Below, piece after piece: positions 50,421 through 58,100 of a stretch of 64,000 nucleotides of DNA (the first letter of the stretch is position 1; every line of letters begins with the position of its first letter). A model generated the notes under the pieces. The model saw only the letters and a program-made list of their open reading frames with translations, searched no databases and had not been told where the DNA came from. The DNA comes from Bacteroidaceae bacterium. Its GTDB lineage: Bacteria; Bacteroidota; Bacteroidia; Bacteroidales; Bacteroidaceae. The position numbers were made by a program, and so were the translations under genes. The stretch covers positions 1 to 64,000 of the forward strand of contig JAGCPD010000074.1 in the NCBI GenBank assembly GCA_017645305.1, read 5' to 3'.

Positions 50421-50451
50421 TTTGTATTGTGCTTTCTTACTTGTAACTTTG
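50421..50451 (+). promoter_or_regulatory. promoter of the serine hydrolase gene
   Basis: TTTG (50421-50424) and TAACTTTG (50444-50451) are 19 bp apart. The box lies within the longer reading frame and supports the start at 50482. Confidence 0.7.
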
Positions 50452-50481
50452 TACCATAAAACTAATATAATAACAAACACT

Positions 50482-51699
50482 ATGAGACAACTGTTTTTAT
50501 TTCTGGCAGTAGCCTTTTGCCTTGTAGGCACTGCCAAAACCGAGGTAAAGGATTCCAAGACGAACTATGCCCGTGAGGCATTACAACCCTATGTGGATCG
50601 GGGCGAACTGCCCGGTGCTATTTGCATTTTCTATAAGGACGGTGTACAGGAGACATGTTGTATCGGCTATGCTGATGTAGAGAAAAAGCGCCCCATAAGG
50701 CTGGATAATGTATTTATGCAGTGCTCTCAGACCAAGGGCTTCTGCGGCGTTACCATTGCCAAGTTGGTAGAGCAGGGGAAAATCTCGTTGGACGATCCTG
50801 TGTCTAAGTATCTGCCTGAGTTTAAGGAGCTGTGGGTGCAGGACAGTGACAAGGATGGGGTGAAGACCCTTCACAAGGCAAAGAACGTATTGACAGTACG
50901 CATGGTGCTGAACCATACAGGCGGGTTCCCCTTTGAATGCAGTGCCAAGCGCAGGGATGTACGTGGCGGCGGATGGTCTGGCGGTGCTCCCCTGCGTCAG
51001 GTTGCCAGTATCGCTGCTGGCTCGCCTCTTTTGTTTGAGCCTGGTACAAAGACTACCTATTCCAATACGGGTATTGATATAGGTGCTGCTGTTGTAGAAG
51101 TGGTGACTGGTATGAAGTGGGAAACGTATCTGAAGAAGGAAGTGCTGGATCCCCTGGGTATGAAGAGCACCTGGTTCTGGCCCACTGACAAGCAGTTGAA
51201 GACGCAGATTGAGATGTACGACGTGAAGGACGGTCAGCCTGCAAAGTACCGTTTGGAGAACGAGTGGGAACAGCGACCTTATAACGACGGACATGTATTT
51301 GCTTCTGCCGGTGCCGGACTGTGGACGACGGCACAGGATCAGCTGAAGTTCTATAAGATGCTGATGAACCTGGGTATGGGTGACAATGGTGTACGGATTC
51401 TGAAGGAGGAGACGGTAAAAAGCATTCTGGCAGAATCGACACGTCCTGCCAATCTGGGCGGTTATTCGCTGGGACTGAACGCTCCCGTTAAGGACGGTGA
51501 GAATGAATGGTTCGGACACGGTGGTGCATGGGGTACCAACTGCAACGTGAACTGGCACAAAAAGCAATTGAGGCTTTGGGTTGTTCAGATTAATGGCGGA
51601 CAACCTTGGAACAAGGCTGTTGACAAGGCAGCAGAGAAATTCTTCTCACAGACTATTGATTCAGACAGACTGAATGAATATACGGGAAGAACGAAGTAA
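50482..51699 (+). CDS. beta-lactamase-family serine hydrolase
   Basis: A 405-aa secreted protein (signal 1-18) of the class C beta-lactamase/DD-peptidase fold. The catalytic SxxK is Ser82-Gln-Thr-Lys85, the YSN motif lies in TTYSNTG (near 198), and the third motif is HGG in FGHGGAWG. Such enzymes in Bacteroidetes are often esterases or peptidases rather than true beta-lactamases. It is monocistronic between a GH78 and a GH97 gene, so an esterase acting on glycan decorations is a reasonable guess. Confidence 0.88.
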   Translation: MRQLFLFLAVAFCLVGTAKTEVKDSKTNYAREALQPYVDRGELPGAICIFYKDGVQETCCIGYADVEKKRPIRLDNVFMQCSQTKGFCGVTIAKLVEQGKISLDDPVSKYLPEFKELWVQDSDKDGVKTLHKAKNVLTVRMVLNHTGGFPFECSAKRRDVRGGGWSGGAPLRQVASIAAGSPLLFEPGTKTTYSNTGIDIGAAVVEVVTGMKWETYLKKEVLDPLGMKSTWFWPTDKQLKTQIEMYDVKDGQPAKYRLENEWEQRPYNDGHVFASAGAGLWTTAQDQLKFYKMLMNLGMGDNGVRILKEETVKSILAESTRPANLGGYSLGLNAPVKDGENEWFGHGGAWGTNCNVNWHKKQLRLWVVQINGGQPWNKAVDKAAEKFFSQTIDSDRLNEYTGRTK

Positions 51700-51701
51700 A
51701 A

Positions 51702-51741
51702 AGACTTTAGGCTTTAGGCTCTAGACTTTAGACTTTAGACA
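51702..51741. repeat. heptamer tandem repeat
   Basis: Five to six tandem copies of a 7-bp unit of the form RCTTTAG lie directly after the serine hydrolase stop codon. It is one of several short simple repeats near gene ends in this window. Confidence 0.7.
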
Positions 51742-51824
51742 TTGGTCATTAATAATAACTGGCCGACAGGATAGTGTCTTCGTTACTTATTCGCATATTG
51801 TTTAATCTTTTAACCTTTCATTGA

Positions 51825-51863
51825 AATTAATGGGAAGAGGCGATGCGCTTCTTCCCATTAATT
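51825..51863. terminator. bidirectional terminator between convergent genes
   Basis: Perfect 14-bp arms AATTAATGGGAAGA (51825-51838) and TCTTCCCATTAATT (51850-51863) form a hairpin between the plus-strand hydrolase and the minus-strand GH97 gene. It includes the last codons of the GH97 gene (RIASSH, stop). Confidence 0.75.
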
Positions 51864-54334
51864 ATATATATGCCTTTAGTAGGGGTGTTTGGCAGTATTA
51901 GGCCGTCTATGCTGTAGGGCTGGTTTTTATAGGACTCATAGGATTTATGGTCGGGGATTTCCCGGATGCCCGTTATCTCCTCCTCTGTAAGAATGGGATG
52001 GATGGTGATGCGGTCAAAGTTAGGTGCCCACAGGTCATCATAGGCCTGGATGGTAATGGTGTTGGCAGAACCTGCCTGCAGGGTGACGGGAATCATCTTC
52101 CAGCCCATCCCCTCGGGGTTCCATGAACTGGTGCAGTCGCCGTTGCTCTGGAAGAAGATGGTATCGCCCACCTGCTCACCGTTGACGAGGAGCTTGGCTG
52201 GACGTGTATCTTTTGAGATGTAGTAGATGGTGAGCAGGTATTTGCCGGTACGGTCGGCCTTGATACGGTTGAACTGGATTTTTCCACCATTTCCCAGGTC
52301 GCCTACGAAGCTGCCTCCCGATGCATGGAGTGCATCGTATGTCTTGCGTTTTGCGCTGCCGGAAAGGGTGTTGTTGGAAGCTTCTGCCTCGTAGGTGGTA
52401 CGTTCCAGCGGTACCTCCAGATTGCCAAGAGGTGATACCTGTATCAGGAATCCGCCTTCGCTTAGTTCCTTGATGCTGAGTGAGTTACCTTTCTTTACCT
52501 GTTTCTTCTCGAATTTGAGGTCGGTGCGGCACGAACCGTCTCGGTAGATATAGGCTGTGTAGGTTTTGCCTTCTTCCAAAAAGTCCAACTTTACACGGCA
52601 AGTGCGCTCATTTACGCTGATGCCTGATATCCACCAGTCGGATCCTTTGCGTCGGGCGACTGTGGCGTATGCCGTTGGGTTACCTTCAAGGAGCAGACTT
52701 TCATCCCATGCTGCCGGCAGACGCTTCATGATGTCGCGGCCAAGGAAATATTGCAGGTTCTGGGGTGCTTCAGCGATATGTACGATACCGCTCTCGAAGA
52801 GTGTTGTAAGTGCCAAGTGATGTCCCTGGCTTCTTTGTGTCAGCAGACTGCCCCGCCAGGTGGCGAAATCGCCAGGAGTGAAATCCATTGCCCCCACCAC
52901 ATTGCGTGTAAAGAGTACGTCGAGGTGATGCTGTGTTGTGTTCTTCTTTGCGTGCCAAAACTGCTGCTCACCGCCGTATATTCCCTCTTGTGTCATGATG
53001 TGGGGATAGGTGCGGCGCAGACCGGACGGACGGGTGCAACCGTGCAGGTTGACCAGCATCTTGTACTTTGCCGCTGCCTTGTAGAGGTTCTCCATTCGCT
53101 CCATTGTCTCTCTTGAGTCGTCTTCCCAGAAATCGACCTTGACACCTTTGAAGCCCCAGCCTTGATACTTCTTTAAGGTTGCGTCCATATTTTCGTTCGA
53201 AAAGGACTGGTTGCTGCTGAGGGTGGCGGTCTGCCAAAGCAGGCAATTCACGCCTTTCTCTTTTGCGTCATTCGTAAAGGTTGGGAACCATGACGAACTC
53301 CACCCAGCATCGATAAGATAGTATGACCACCCCATATCCGCAGCCAATTCGCAGTGTGCCCATTCGCCTTCGTGAATTCCTCCGTAAGCCTCTCTTATTT
53401 CGCTCTTGTTACCGTCCGAACCGCCCCAGTACCAGGCAGCAACCCCCGGCTTAATCCAGCTCAAGTCTTTCATTGTGGTTGGCGGACATAGATTCTCGGC
53501 CATTGTGGTCTCGAAGATAGTCTTGATGTCTCCGCACACAACCATTCTCCATGGAGTATAGAACGGCAACGGGCAGGATATGCGGTATGTCTTCTCCTCG
53601 GCATAGTCCTTTGTAGCACCCGTCCAACTATACGAGAACTCTCCCTTCTGCTCTTCGGCCTTCGTCAGTGAGGTGCAGAAAAAACTTCGGCAGTCCGCTT
53701 CGGAAATGAGCAGATAGTCTTTGCCGTTATAGACGAGAGTGGGGGAGTTGTATCGGCCGTCACCAGTTTCAACGAGTGTCTGCCAGTTGGTGTATCTCGT
53801 ATAAAGACCTTCGTAGGGGTAGTTAGGGTCGTTTCCGCCCGTATTGCCCAGGAACTGGCAGGCCGTCGTGCTGGAGATATTGGCTACACGGATGCGGCTT
53901 GCTTCGCCTGTGAGATAAGCACTCGTGTGTCCGTACTTGGGCATCACGTATCGGAACGCAAAGCCGTCGTCGTAAACGCGGAACAGTACCTCCTGTCTCC
54001 ATGTGCCCTTTTTCGTCAGGACAGAAAGCGTGTGACAATTATCTCTGTAATGACTGCGTTTACCCACCGGAAGGGTGTAGGAATCATCAACAACTGCAGA
54101 GTCAATGCTTACCAGTTCCAGTTCTTCGGTCAGATCTGCTGTGGCTAATTTCAATCCCAGCGGTGACTCATTGACAATGGTTCTACTATCTCTGTTTACC
54201 GTGTAGCTGAGTTTTCCGTCCACAAGATGAACGGTAGCCCTAAGATGTCCGTCGGGCGATGTTATGCTGTAGTCCTCTGCCTTAAGAGCAAGGGATGACA
54301 GCATGAGGGTGCAAGCCAATATCGCTCTATACAT
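51827..54334 (-). CDS. glycoside hydrolase family 97
   Basis: The start at 54334 gives the signal MYRAILACTLMLSSLALKA and lies 19 bp after the upstream stop, unlike the longer frame that overlaps that gene. The 835-aa protein has the GH97 N-terminal sandwich (SPDGHLRATVHLVDGKLSY), a TIM barrel with GVKVDFWEDD and MTQEGIYGGEQQF, a C-terminal sandwich, then a CBM-like module (about 650-770), and the secretion tail TKGIYIINGKK. The KVDF aspartate suggests the retaining (alpha-galactosidase-like) group, by inference. It is cotranscribed with a TlpA-like thioredoxin. Confidence 0.93.
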   Translation of the reverse strand: MYRAILACTLMLSSLALKAEDYSITSPDGHLRATVHLVDGKLSYTVNRDSRTIVNESPLGLKLATADLTEELELVSIDSAVVDDSYTLPVGKRSHYRDNCHTLSVLTKKGTWRQEVLFRVYDDGFAFRYVMPKYGHTSAYLTGEASRIRVANISSTTACQFLGNTGGNDPNYPYEGLYTRYTNWQTLVETGDGRYNSPTLVYNGKDYLLISEADCRSFFCTSLTKAEEQKGEFSYSWTGATKDYAEEKTYRISCPLPFYTPWRMVVCGDIKTIFETTMAENLCPPTTMKDLSWIKPGVAAWYWGGSDGNKSEIREAYGGIHEGEWAHCELAADMGWSYYLIDAGWSSSWFPTFTNDAKEKGVNCLLWQTATLSSNQSFSNENMDATLKKYQGWGFKGVKVDFWEDDSRETMERMENLYKAAAKYKMLVNLHGCTRPSGLRRTYPHIMTQEGIYGGEQQFWHAKKNTTQHHLDVLFTRNVVGAMDFTPGDFATWRGSLLTQRSQGHHLALTTLFESGIVHIAEAPQNLQYFLGRDIMKRLPAAWDESLLLEGNPTAYATVARRKGSDWWISGISVNERTCRVKLDFLEEGKTYTAYIYRDGSCRTDLKFEKKQVKKGNSLSIKELSEGGFLIQVSPLGNLEVPLERTTYEAEASNNTLSGSAKRKTYDALHASGGSFVGDLGNGGKIQFNRIKADRTGKYLLTIYYISKDTRPAKLLVNGEQVGDTIFFQSNGDCTSSWNPEGMGWKMIPVTLQAGSANTITIQAYDDLWAPNFDRITIHPILTEEEITGIREIPDHKSYESYKNQPYSIDGLILPNTPTKGIYIINGKKRIASSH

Positions 54335-54353
54335 TATTATATATATATGGGGT

Positions 54354-55457
54354 TTATTTAAACAATTCGTCAAGGAACTCGTAGAAGGCAGGATTTTCGC
54401 CTACAACGGTTTTCACAATCTTACCCTCGGGATCAATGACAATTTTTGTGGGGAAACCTGTGATGGCGTACATCTCCGGAACCTTGGAGTCTTTGGGATT
54501 ATAGACATGCTTCCACTTGAGTTCGTGCTTGGCAACAGCGTCTTTCCACTTTTCTTCTGTATCGCTGCAGTCCACGCCCAGAATTTCAAGACGATCCCCA
54601 TACTTCTCATAATATTTCTTCATTTCAGGGAATCCCTTTATACACCATATACACCATGAGCCCCAGAAGTCAAGAATCAGGTACTTACCGCGAAGAGAGG
54701 AGAGGGAGAGGTCGGTTCCGTCGATGCTTTTCAGTGTAAAATCGGGAGCCATTTTGCCATCCTCGACCTTTTTACGTGCAGCCTCACGAATCTTCTTGCG
54801 TTCAATGTCGGCTTTTGCGTAATCTACGAAATAAGAATATTTGCTGTCTGCTGCCACACCGCTCATTGCTTGCAAGGCTTTTTCGGGGTCTTTCATTCCC
54901 ATTAGGATGGTAATACATGCACCGCTGTTGGGGTGTGTATTAATGAAGTTCTCCTTGGCAGTATTCAGTTGCTCCTTAAGGCCCTCATAGATGGGATCAA
55001 TAATCTTCTGTAGTGAGTCTGCATTGGCACCTGCCTCCACCTGGCTGTGATATGAGTAGCCAACTTCATACATTTTCTCCTGAATGGGGTCTGTCTGTGC
55101 TTCCAGCTCCTTATAGTCCTGATAGAATTGTGAACCATCCCATTGATTCTTCTCTGTCGTTCCTTTAACGGTGCCGTTCTCTCCGGGTACCAGATAGATG
55201 CTGAAGCGCTTATCGCCATCCTTGGTTTTAACATTGCACATAGCCAGGCGCATCTTGCTGTCGGTGTACTGAATGGTAAACTTACCTTTCTTTACCTTGA
55301 TTGTCTCTGTCTTTTCGATGCCGGTAAAGTCGGGTTTTACAATCTGTATAAAAGCAGTATCACCTGTAACATCCTTCAGTTCTGCCTTAATAACACATTG
55401 TGCATAAATGCTATCTCCCATCAAAACAGAAAAAAGCAGAATAAAAAACTTCTTCAT
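54354..55457 (-). CDS. TlpA-like thioredoxin with DUF4369 domain
   Basis: The 367-aa protein has a signal peptide (1-19), an N-terminal DUF4369-type beta domain (about 22-120), a helical linker, and a C-terminal AhpC/TSA-TlpA-like thioredoxin domain (230-367) with the redox motif WGSWCIWC. It is expected in the periplasm, reducing or isomerising disulfides in exported proteins. The GH97 gene follows after 19 bp; support for its folding is possible but not shown. Confidence 0.9.
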   Translation of the reverse strand: MKKFFILLFSVLMGDSIYAQCVIKAELKDVTGDTAFIQIVKPDFTGIEKTETIKVKKGKFTIQYTDSKMRLAMCNVKTKDGDKRFSIYLVPGENGTVKGTTEKNQWDGSQFYQDYKELEAQTDPIQEKMYEVGYSYHSQVEAGANADSLQKIIDPIYEGLKEQLNTAKENFINTHPNSGACITILMGMKDPEKALQAMSGVAADSKYSYFVDYAKADIERKKIREAARKKVEDGKMAPDFTLKSIDGTDLSLSSLRGKYLILDFWGSWCIWCIKGFPEMKKYYEKYGDRLEILGVDCSDTEEKWKDAVAKHELKWKHVYNPKDSKVPEMYAITGFPTKIVIDPEGKIVKTVVGENPAFYEFLDELFK

Positions 55458-55495
55458 TGGTTGTTATCTTTCCTTAATATGTGAATTATCTAAGT

Positions 55496-55522
55496 AATCT
55501 GAGTGTTCGGAATACTCAGATT
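55496..55522 (-). terminator. hairpin after the DUF1846 gene
   Basis: AATCTGAGTGTT and AATACTCAGATT form a 12-bp stem with a CGG loop. A second small inverted repeat follows nearby (CTGAATATTCAG). It stands between the DUF1846 gene and the thioredoxin gene and may end the first transcript. There is no U-run. Confidence 0.5.
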
Positions 55523-55566
55523 TCCTTGAGTTCTCTGAATATTCAGGGCCCTCAGCATCCTATTAT

Positions 55567-57036
55567 CTATAAAAAATCCTTTTGAACCGGGTCGCAGGTA
55601 AGTCCAATGCCCAGTTTCTTGAATATCTTCTGGTCAACTTCGCTGATCATAACGGTGGAATGTGCCTGACAACCTTTGAGCAGCGGTAACATGGCCAGTG
55701 CCCGGCGGCAGTTGGCATCATTCTGACTAAGAACAGAAAGGGCAACCAGCACCTCGTCGGTATGCAGGCGGGGATTGTGACCACCCAGATATTCGGTCTT
55801 GGTCTTCTGTATAGGCTCTATCAGGTCTTGCGAAATAAGTTTCACTGCATGGTTGATACCTGCAAGGTGTTTCGTTGCATTGAGCAGCAGCGAGGCACAA
55901 GTACCCAAAAGAGGTGAACTGCTGGCAGTAATGATATGTCCGTCTTCTAACTCGATAGCGCTGCAGGGAACACCGCTTTCTTCAAGACGAGCCTTGGCTG
56001 CGACTGTACATTTGCGGTAGTCTGTATCAATCTTAGCCTGCTTGAAGAGGAGCTTCAGTTTGGTAACCTCGCTCTCGTTACAAGCACCAAGAGCCAGTTT
56101 GTTGAGAGCTGTATAGTAGCGACGGACAATCTCCTGACGGGATGTTTCCTGACAAATCTCATCGTCAGAGATGCAGAAGCCTACCATATTAACTCCCATA
56201 TCGGTAGGGCTCTTGTAAGGACACTTGCCATAGATGCCGTCGAAGATAGCATTCAGAACGGGGAATATCTCCACGTCACGGTTATAGTTGATGGCCACCT
56301 TTTCATACGCTTCCATGTGGAAGGGGTCTATCATGTTAACATCGTTAAGGTCGGCCGTCGCAGCTTCGTATGCGATGTTAATGGGATGTTTCAGCGGGAG
56401 GTTCCAAACAGGGAACGTCTCGAACTTGGCATAACCTGCCTCTACTCCGCGCTTATGCTCGTTGTAAAGCTGAGAAAGGCAGACTGCCATCTTACCACTG
56501 CCGGGACCGGGAGCTGTAACAATGACCAGCGGTTGAGTTGTCTCTACGTAATCATCCTTTCCAAACCCTTCGTCGCTGTCGATAAGGTCAACGTTATGGG
56601 GATAGCCCTCTATGGTATAATGGTAATAAGCCTTTATGCCCATACTCTCCAGACGGCGGCGATACTGGTCGGCAGAGCTCTGTCCGTTATAGTGCGTTAT
56701 AACAACGTTGTTGACAAGGAATCCCCGGTTTTGGAATTCATTACGGAGACGTAGCACATCCTCGTCGTAAGTGATACCCAGGTCCTGCCGTATCTTGTTC
56801 TTCTCGATATCGATGGCGCTGATAACTATCACTATTTCTGCAGAATCTGCCAGTTTCTGTAACATCCGCAGCTTAGAGTCGGGCTGGAAACCTGGCAGCA
56901 CGCGGCTGGCATGGTGGTCGTCAAAGAGCTTGCCGCCCAGTTCAAGATACAGTTTACCCTTAAACTGAGCTATGCGCTCCTTAATATGTTCGCTTTGGAT
57001 GCGAATATATTTCTCGTTGTCAAATCCGTACTTCAT
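55567..57036 (-). CDS. DUF1846 domain protein
   Basis: The 489-aa cytoplasmic protein matches the DUF1846 family in length and motifs: MKYGFDNEKYIRIQSEHI at the start, YLELGGKLFDDHHASRVLPGF near 30-50, the P-loop-like TAPGPGSGKMAVCLSQLY near 174-191, and a SSPLLGTCASLLLNA segment. The family is widely conserved but its reaction is unknown; a nucleotide-binding function is suggested by the glycine-rich loop. It is followed by a hairpin terminator. Confidence 0.92.
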   Translation of the reverse strand: MKYGFDNEKYIRIQSEHIKERIAQFKGKLYLELGGKLFDDHHASRVLPGFQPDSKLRMLQKLADSAEIVIVISAIDIEKNKIRQDLGITYDEDVLRLRNEFQNRGFLVNNVVITHYNGQSSADQYRRRLESMGIKAYYHYTIEGYPHNVDLIDSDEGFGKDDYVETTQPLVIVTAPGPGSGKMAVCLSQLYNEHKRGVEAGYAKFETFPVWNLPLKHPINIAYEAATADLNDVNMIDPFHMEAYEKVAINYNRDVEIFPVLNAIFDGIYGKCPYKSPTDMGVNMVGFCISDDEICQETSRQEIVRRYYTALNKLALGACNESEVTKLKLLFKQAKIDTDYRKCTVAAKARLEESGVPCSAIELEDGHIITASSSPLLGTCASLLLNATKHLAGINHAVKLISQDLIEPIQKTKTEYLGGHNPRLHTDEVLVALSVLSQNDANCRRALAMLPLLKGCQAHSTVMISEVDQKIFKKLGIGLTCDPVQKDFL

Positions 57037-57075
57037 CTTATTACCTTAAAAAAAATGTTATCCTTGTGATTGTTG

Positions 57076-57909
57076 TTACCTGACAACTTTGGTAAACTCT
57101 GCCTTTGCGTCCTTTTCGTTGCGGAGTTCAACATAAACGGTTGATTTAGCAGAGACGTCATCGGGGGAGTTGCGTGTTATGAACCGGAATTCCGTACCCT
57201 TGCTTGTATAACGTTTAGATACAGAAGAGGGGGTTCCTAAAGGGAACGGGTAGTTATCGCAAGCCTGGTGGAAGACTTCCTTGTCTGACTCCGACAATTC
57301 GTCCTGTACCTTGAAGTCTGTCTGTTCCTCAACTTTTCCCTGCATATAACCGTTACGTTTAAGGAAGTCGTCAAGCTCTTCCGTCAGATACTTCAGTCGT
57401 GCATTGCGAATCCCGAAACCATCCATAATAATAGAATTGGGCAGTTGCGTTTTCAGGTCTTCAATACTGCTTTCCAGTCCTCCGCTTCCGAAAGTACAGA
57501 AAGGTACAATCATTTTGCCCGTCAAGTTCACCTTATCAAGCAATGAAGCAATGGGAGAGGCATAGGTGCCAAACCAGATAGGATAGCCCAAAAAGATGAT
57601 GTCGTATTCCTGAACTTTGGACTTAATGGGTTTTATGGCAGGAATCTCACCTTTCTCGCGCTCTTTCTTGCAACGCTCTATTGTCTCCTCGAAATTTCCT
57701 GCATAAGGATTCTCGCAGATAATCTCCTCGACATCTGCATCCATGCATGATTTTATCTGGTTGGCAACAGATGCAGTAGCACCGGTTTGGGAATAGAATA
57801 AAATCAGTACCGTTTTCTGCGGCTTGTCATTGTTTGCATTTTCTTTCTCTTTGCTTCCACAAGCCACCATCAACAAACACGTTAGTATAGACACGAATAT
57901 CTTCTTCAT
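57076..57909 (-). CDS. flavodoxin-family lipoprotein
   Basis: The start at 57909 gives the lipoprotein signal MKKIFVSILTCLLMVACGSK, with the lipobox cysteine at residue 17; a promoter box overlaps the earlier ATG. The flavodoxin domain (about 33-180) has the FMN phosphate loop FYSQTGATASVA and the YPIWFGTYAS and TFGSGG flavin-contacting loops. The remaining 85 residues form a C-terminal extension unknown to me. It probably transfers electrons at the periplasmic side of the membrane. It is 39 bp before the DUF1846 start and likely cotranscribed. Confidence 0.88.
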   Translation of the reverse strand: MKKIFVSILTCLLMVACGSKEKENANNDKPQKTVLILFYSQTGATASVANQIKSCMDADVEEIICENPYAGNFEETIERCKKEREKGEIPAIKPIKSKVQEYDIIFLGYPIWFGTYASPIASLLDKVNLTGKMIVPFCTFGSGGLESSIEDLKTQLPNSIIMDGFGIRNARLKYLTEELDDFLKRNGYMQGKVEEQTDFKVQDELSESDKEVFHQACDNYPFPLGTPSSVSKRYTSKGTEFRFITRNSPDDVSAKSTVYVELRNEKDAKAEFTKVVR

Positions 57910-57945
57910 ACGATGAATATTAATATAAGGTTTTAAATCATAACA

Positions 57946-57953
57946 CAAAGTTA
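57946..57953 (-). promoter_or_regulatory. -7 box of the flavodoxin lipoprotein gene
   Basis: Minus-strand TAACTTTG fits TAnnTTTG, 37 bp before the chosen start. It covers the alternative start at 57948. Confidence 0.6.
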
Positions 57954-58057
57954 CATATTTTTCATCTAATAATTATTTTATCCATGCTTTTTTTTTATAA
58001 ATTAGAGAAAATATCCAGAATATAAGTTCTTTTTCTTGCTTGTTGGCGTTTTTGTTG

Positions 58058-58065
58058 TAATTTTG
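58058..58065 (+). promoter_or_regulatory. -7 box of the ligase/acyltransferase gene
   Basis: TAATTTTG fits TAnnTTTG and lies 36 bp before the start codon at 58101. The two divergent promoters are about 105 bp apart. Confidence 0.55.
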
Positions 58066-58100
58066 TCTTTGGTAAACACATATAACAGAGTGAAAGTGCT